Shown piece after piece: positions 60,613-64,000 of a DNA stretch of 64,000 bases. The DNA comes from Faecalicatena sp. Marseille-Q4148. Lineage in GTDB: Bacteria > Bacillota > Clostridia > Lachnospirales > Lachnospiraceae. The notes beneath the pieces are model-generated. The model did not search any database. It was not told the origin of the DNA and worked only from the letters and a program-made list of their open reading frames with translations. The position numbers and the translations under genes were made by a program. The stretch lies in the NCBI GenBank assembly GCA_018228665.1, contig CP073692.1, positions 744,001-808,000 on the forward strand. The letters are read 5' to 3'. How positions within the stretch are numbered: the first letter of the stretch is position 1; each line of letters opens with the position of its first letter.

Positions 60613-61137
60613 ATGAAAATCGGAGTAACAGAAATCAGTCCAAGAGCCGTACAGCAAGTAGCGGAGAAAAAATTCAAAGATGGATATTATTGTTGCGAAG
60701 CACTGGTAAGTGCTATTCGTGACGAATTCCAGTTAGACGTTCCAGAAGAAGTCATTGCAATGGCTTCCGGTATGGCAGTTGGCGCCGGAAAAGCCGGCTG
60801 TGTATGCGGTGCATTCAACGGTGGTATCCTTGCCTTAGGATTATTCTTTGGACGTACAGAGCAGGATGGACCTACCAATCCTAAGAGTGTAAAATGTATG
60901 GAACTTACCAAAGAACTTCACGACTGGTTTAAAGTCGCAAATACAAAAAATGCTATCTGCTGCCGTATCCTTACGAAAGAATTTGACAAAGGACGCGGAG
61001 AACATAAAGAGCAATGTATCTTCTTTACAGGTCTTTGTGCCTGGAAGGTTGCACAGATTGTCTGTCGTGAGCTAGGCATTAAAAATCTGGATGAAATTGA
61101 TGAGCCGGCTCCTAGACGCGCAATAGCAGAAATCTAA
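60613..61137 (+). CDS. C-GCAxxG-C-C family protein
   Basis: ATG 60613 follows TAGGAGGAAATAAAC. The family motif is clear: YYCCEALVSA near residue 28, GKAGCVCGAFNGGILALG at 55-72, then ICCRILTKEF and QCIFFTGLCAW. The ordered cysteines suggest a redox or metal site; related proteins include selenoproteins and accompany electron-transfer or transporter genes. It is 19 bp upstream of a TDT-type transporter, so the two probably share a transcript and may serve uptake or handling of a small oxyanion or acid (inference). Confidence 0.88.
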   Translation: MKIGVTEISPRAVQQVAEKKFKDGYYCCEALVSAIRDEFQLDVPEEVIAMASGMAVGAGKAGCVCGAFNGGILALGLFFGRTEQDGPTNPKSVKCMELTKELHDWFKVANTKNAICCRILTKEFDKGRGEHKEQCIFFTGLCAWKVAQIVCRELGIKNLDEIDEPAPRRAIAEI

Positions 61138-61156
61138 ATACGAGGATAGAATCAAC

Positions 61157-62077
61157 ATGAAAAAAATAATACAAAAAGTTCCAGTACCGCTTTGCGGTGT
61201 TATGCTTGGGTTGGCTGCGCTTGGCAATTTATTGCAAAGCTACGGAGAAGGTATTCGATATGCCTGTGGAATAATAGCAGCATTGTTGCTTGTTCTAATT
61301 TTATTGAAGCTCGTTTTGTTCCCTAAGATGATCAAAGAGGATTTGCAGAATCCGATTATGGCAAGCGTTAGCGCAACATTCCCGATGGCGCTTATGCTTC
61401 TTAGTACTTATGTAAAACCATGGATTGGTGCAATCGCAAAATACATTTGGCTGTTTGCAATTGCACTGCATCTTGTTCTAATCATTTACTTTACAATAAA
61501 ATTTATTGTTAAATTGCAGATGCCAAAGGTGTTTGCAAGTTATTTTATCGTATATGTTGGAATTGTAGTCGCAGCTGTAACTGCACCTGCATTTGAAGCG
61601 CTTTCCATCGGAACAGCAGCCTTTTGGTTTGGATTTGCGACATTACTGCTGCTGTTAGTGCTTGTAACAATCCGTTACATCAAATTTAAGCAAATCCCAG
61701 AGCCGGCACAACCTTTAATCTGCATCTACGCAGCACCTACAAGTCTTTGTGTTGCAGGATATGTACAGTCTGTTACACCAAAATCCAAAGGATTTTTATT
61801 GACACTGCTTGTACTTGCATCGATTCTTTATGTGTTTGCTCTCATCAAAGCAATCGGATACTTAAAATTAAAATTCTATCCAAGCTTTGCAGCATTTACT
61901 TTCCCATTTGTTATCAGTGCAATTGCTACCAAGCAGACAATGGCATGTCTCGCAAATATGAAGCAGCCTATGCCATTTCTTCAATATGTAGTTTTGATCG
62001 AAACAATCATCGCTGTAATATTTGTAGTATATACATTCATTCGTTATATGCAATTTCTTTTTGCACCAAAGAACTAA
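61157..62077 (+). CDS. TDT-family transporter (TehA/dicarboxylate-like)
   Basis: The 306-residue protein has about ten helices and begins VPVPLCGVMLGLAALGNLLQ, the signature start of the tellurite-resistance/dicarboxylate transporter (TDT) family. Later motifs include PIMASVSATFPMALMLLSTY and PSFAAFTFPFVISAIATKQT, matching the conserved central pore segments. Members move C4-dicarboxylates, sulfite or act as anion channels. ATG 61157 follows CGAGGATAGAATCAAC. It ends before a bidirectional terminator. Confidence 0.85.
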   Translation: MKKIIQKVPVPLCGVMLGLAALGNLLQSYGEGIRYACGIIAALLLVLILLKLVLFPKMIKEDLQNPIMASVSATFPMALMLLSTYVKPWIGAIAKYIWLFAIALHLVLIIYFTIKFIVKLQMPKVFASYFIVYVGIVVAAVTAPAFEALSIGTAAFWFGFATLLLLLVLVTIRYIKFKQIPEPAQPLICIYAAPTSLCVAGYVQSVTPKSKGFLLTLLVLASILYVFALIKAIGYLKLKFYPSFAAFTFPFVISAIATKQTMACLANMKQPMPFLQYVVLIETIIAVIFVVYTFIRYMQFLFAPKN

Positions 62078-62110
62078 CGGAACCTTATAAAATTAGATAA
62101 ATAAACTAAA

Positions 62111-62147
62111 AAATAGAGCGGGATTTCTAAAATTCCGCTCTATTCTT
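62111..62147. terminator. Bidirectional terminator between convergent genes
   Basis: AATAGAGCGGGATTT and AATTCCGCTCTATT form a perfect-ended stem with A-rich and T-rich flanks. It ends the transporter operon and the SDR gene. Confidence 0.75.
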
Positions 62148-62171
62148 AACTTAGAATTTACTTTAATTATT

Positions 62172-62933
62172 CTATGGCATAATGGAGTTTGCACCGTCCA
62201 CAATTACGCTCTGTCCTGAAAAATAACAGGAATCCGGGCCGGCAAGAAACGCAATCACCGGTGCAATATCATTTTCCGGATCACCAAATCGTTTCATTGG
62301 ATTGAGATTTACCTGTTTTGCATATTCTTCAGGGAATTTTTCTGCCCACGCTTTTGCAGCAGGAGATTCTGCGCCCGGAAGAACGATATTGACACAAATA
62401 CCATACTGGCCCCATTCTTTTGCGGCAATTTTTGTTAATCCACGAAGCGCTTCTTTGTTAGAACCATATGCTAACTGACCTGCAATTCCAAACATTCCTG
62501 TGGCAGAAGCAAAGTTGATGATTCTTCCTTCGTGCTGCTCTTTCATATAAGGAAATGCTGCCTGCATATAATTCAAAGAACCGATCACACCGCTTTCCCA
62601 TGCTTTTACCATACTTTCATGGGTTGTTTCTTCTACCGGAGCTGACGGTACAATTGCCTGACCATTATTAACAATCACGTCAATCGCTCCGAATGTTTCT
62701 ACTGTAGTTTTCACAACCTCGTCCACACGGGCACGATCTGCTGAATCACAGCTCATTGCAAGTCCATCACCGCCAAGCGCTTTGATTTCTGCAATTGTTT
62801 GCTCAATCGGCTCCAGACGACGTCCGGTTGCAACTACTTTCACACCACGTTTCGCCAGACAGAGCGCAATCCCTTTGCCAATCCCCTGTCCCGCGCCTGT
62901 TACGATAGCTACTTTTTCGCATAATTGTTTCAT
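62172..62933 (-). CDS. Short-chain dehydrogenase/reductase (SDR)
   Basis: Classical SDR motifs are present: TGAGQGIGKG (cofactor glycine motif), VNNGQA in place of NNAG, the catalytic Ser in INFASATGMFG and YGSNKEAL carrying Tyr and Lys. Arg-Arg after the second strand (VVATGRRLEP) favours NADP(H). The Asn of the tetrad is not certain. ATG 62933 follows AAGGAGGTTTTATC. Alcohol, sugar or steroid (for example bile-acid) substrates are all possible and the sequence alone does not decide. Confidence 0.9.
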   Translation of the reverse strand: MKQLCEKVAIVTGAGQGIGKGIALCLAKRGVKVVATGRRLEPIEQTIAEIKALGGDGLAMSCDSADRARVDEVVKTTVETFGAIDVIVNNGQAIVPSAPVEETTHESMVKAWESGVIGSLNYMQAAFPYMKEQHEGRIINFASATGMFGIAGQLAYGSNKEALRGLTKIAAKEWGQYGICVNIVLPGAESPAAKAWAEKFPEEYAKQVNLNPMKRFGDPENDIAPVIAFLAGPDSCYFSGQSVIVDGANSIMP

Positions 62934-62964
62934 GATAAAACCTCCTTAAAAATAATATTATTTT

Positions 62965-63243
62965 TTATTCATCCCATCCATCTCTGAATCGGTAATTTAC
63001 AGAAATATTTCTTACAAGATCCCCTTCCTGTAAAACAATATCATGCAAATCTGAAACCGGTGGAAATTCCGGTTCTTCTTCTTCGAATTCTGCCATGATC
63101 CATGTGGCAGCAGCTTCATTTGCACGATCAATTACATCATCAACGGAATCTCCCTCTGCTTCACAGCAGGCCAGATCCGGAAAAAATGCATGGTAACCTC
63201 CGTTTTCTTTTTTTCGGATTACTGCCGGATATATAAAGTTCAT
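62965..63243 (-). CDS. HicB-like protein without visible HicA
   Basis: MNFIYPAVIRKKENGGYHAF then FPDLACCEAEGDSVDDVIDR matches the HicB_like partial RNase-H fold (YPAxxxxx-GGYxxxFPDLPGxxTxGDTxEEAxxxA). Unlike many HicB antitoxins it has no C-terminal DNA-binding domain, and no HicA gene is seen on either side. It probably acts as an orphan antitoxin relative. ATG 63243 follows GGAGAGGAGAAGATTT. Confidence 0.82.
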   Translation of the reverse strand: MNFIYPAVIRKKENGGYHAFFPDLACCEAEGDSVDDVIDRANEAAATWIMAEFEEEEPEFPPVSDLHDIVLQEGDLVRNISVNYRFRDGWDE

Positions 63244-63258
63244 AAATCTTCTCCTCTC

Positions 63259-64000
63259 CTATTCGTTCTCAATGATTTTATTTAGTGGATTCCACTCTCC
63301 TCTAAAATATCTGATGATAAAGAAGGTGGCGAGTGTAACATTATTGGCAATCATACATGCCCATACTGCATATAATCCCAGATGAAATACATTTAAAGAA
63401 AGATATGTAAATAATACTCTGACGCCCCACATACTGAAAAGTGCATAGTAAAATGGTTTTACAGTATCTCCTGCACCGTTAAAAATACCTTCCAAAATGA
63501 TCAATACGCCAAATAGCGGCTCAGATACTGCTACCATGCGAAGAACAACCGTTCCAAGTGCGATTACTTCCGTATCTTTTGTAAAGATTCCAAGAAGCGG
63601 TGCCGCCAGTACAAAAAGCAATGCTCCGGATAATGCCATAATGATTATGATAATTACCATCAGCATTCTCGTCAACTCATGCAGCCGCTTCTGATCTTTT
63701 GCTCCAATGGAATTTCCTGCAAGCGTGGCGGCAGCTGTCTGCATCCCATATCCCGGAATGTAAAAAGCCTGTTCTACTGTCAAAGCAATGGAATGTGCTG
63801 CAAAAGAAACGGTTCCCAGCCCTGTTACCAATGAAGCAAATACAACGTGACCAAGACAAGTTGCTATACGCTCCATCGCTACAGGAAATCCGATACGGAT
63901 AATTGGCTGCAAAATATCTTTTTCCGCACGGATCCTGCATCCTGCCGGTGAAACATATTTATTTTTATAAAGTGCAACTGTCATAAAAATACCGCCTACG
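63259..64000 (-). CDS. MATE-family efflux transporter (C-terminal part, runs off right edge)
   Basis: About 246 residues of a MatE protein are present; the frame is open to the last base, so the N-terminal half lies outside and the internal ATG at 63984 is not the start. Motifs typical of the second half of MATE proteins are IRIGFPVAMERIATCLG, TVSFAAHSIALTVEQAFYIP, GMQTAAATLAGNSIGAKDQK and FNGAGDTVKPFYY. It would exchange Na+ or H+ for cationic drugs or metabolites. It ends 15 bp before the HicB-like start. Confidence 0.92.
   Translation of the reverse strand, partial: VGGIFMTVALYKNKYVSPAGCRIRAEKDILQPIIRIGFPVAMERIATCLGHVVFASLVTGLGTVSFAAHSIALTVEQAFYIPGYGMQTAAATLAGNSIGAKDQKRLHELTRMLMVIIIIIMALSGALLFVLAAPLLGIFTKDTEVIALGTVVLRMVAVSEPLFGVLIILEGIFNGAGDTVKPFYYALFSMWGVRVLFTYLSLNVFHLGLYAVWACMIANNVTLATFFIIRYFRGEWNPLNKIIENE

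Noticed and set aside
62965..63243. Complete HicAB toxin-antitoxin pair
   Set aside because: No HicA-like gene lies on either side; the neighbours are a MATE transporter and an SDR enzyme.

Overview
The window looks like a Lachnospiraceae-type gut Clostridia genome. The DNA is AT-rich, Shine-Dalgarno sites are strong AGGAGG, promoters are TTGACA-17-TATAAT, and the gene content is typical of that group: sigma/HTH regulators like those of Tn916-type elements, expanded ABC transporters with two-component systems, several genes of the AAA-ATPase-like/PD-(D/E)XK family, and a C-GCAxxG-C-C protein. This assignment is inference from gene content; no rRNA is present.

Positions 1 to about 31,290 are the right-hand part of an integrative and conjugative element (ICE), almost entirely on the minus strand. 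In transcription order it holds a regulator and a ParM/ParR-type partition pair (29.5-27.5 kb), a signal peptidase and a zinc-ribbon membrane protein, a sigma-like/HTH pair (26.2-25.6 kb), and the type IV secretion genes: pilin-like VirB2, VirB6-like channel, a transglycosylase/C39-peptidase wall hydrolase, a membrane-anchored surface protein, PrgI-like protein and VirB4 (24.8-12.8 kb). A replication/processing block with a Rep-like winged-helix protein and the VirD4 coupling protein follows (12.6-7.2 kb). Next come an S1-like protein, a DUF3268 zinc finger, small membrane proteins, a cold-shock protein and an ERF-type single-strand annealing protein that runs off the left edge. An IS1182-family element and an IS110-family element (with a candidate bridge-RNA region) sit together inside the transfer operon, 16.6-20.2 kb. 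The right end of the ICE appears to lie inside the 5' part of a B12-binding radical SAM gene, whose N-terminal fragment remains at 31.24-31.41 kb. A zinc-ribbon protein with a nucleoside-2-deoxyribosyltransferase-like domain lies just inside this end as probable cargo.

The ICE has a striking expression layout. Several operons begin with a strong promoter, a short leader and an intrinsic terminator ahead of the first gene (about 2.9, 6.8, 24.85, 25.4 and 26.3 kb). The promoters fall into two classes that share operator-like sequences. Four core genes (virD4, prgI-like, virB4, signal peptidase) have no ATG/GTG/TTG at the expected distance from their Shine-Dalgarno site; a near-cognate ATA, ATC or ACG codon sits there instead.

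From 31.4 to 64 kb the DNA is chromosomal or old accessory. It contains two ECF-sigma operons with related upstream regions, one carrying an ABC exporter, and a BceRS/BceAB-like module with visible response-regulator boxes. Three copies of a 560-residue ATPase/nuclease gene are present, one of them mosaic and one beside a decayed permease copy. There follow a lantibiotic-immunity-like ABC/two-component module, an XRE regulator divergent from an ABC exporter across a perfect 26-bp palindrome, a protein with two NBR1-Ig-like domains, a C-GCAxxG-C-C protein with a TDT-type transporter, an SDR oxidoreductase, a HicB-like protein and a MATE transporter that is cut by the right edge. Several remnants (inositol monophosphatase, ABC fusion, FtsX permease, Rpn tail) show that this part is decaying and recombining.
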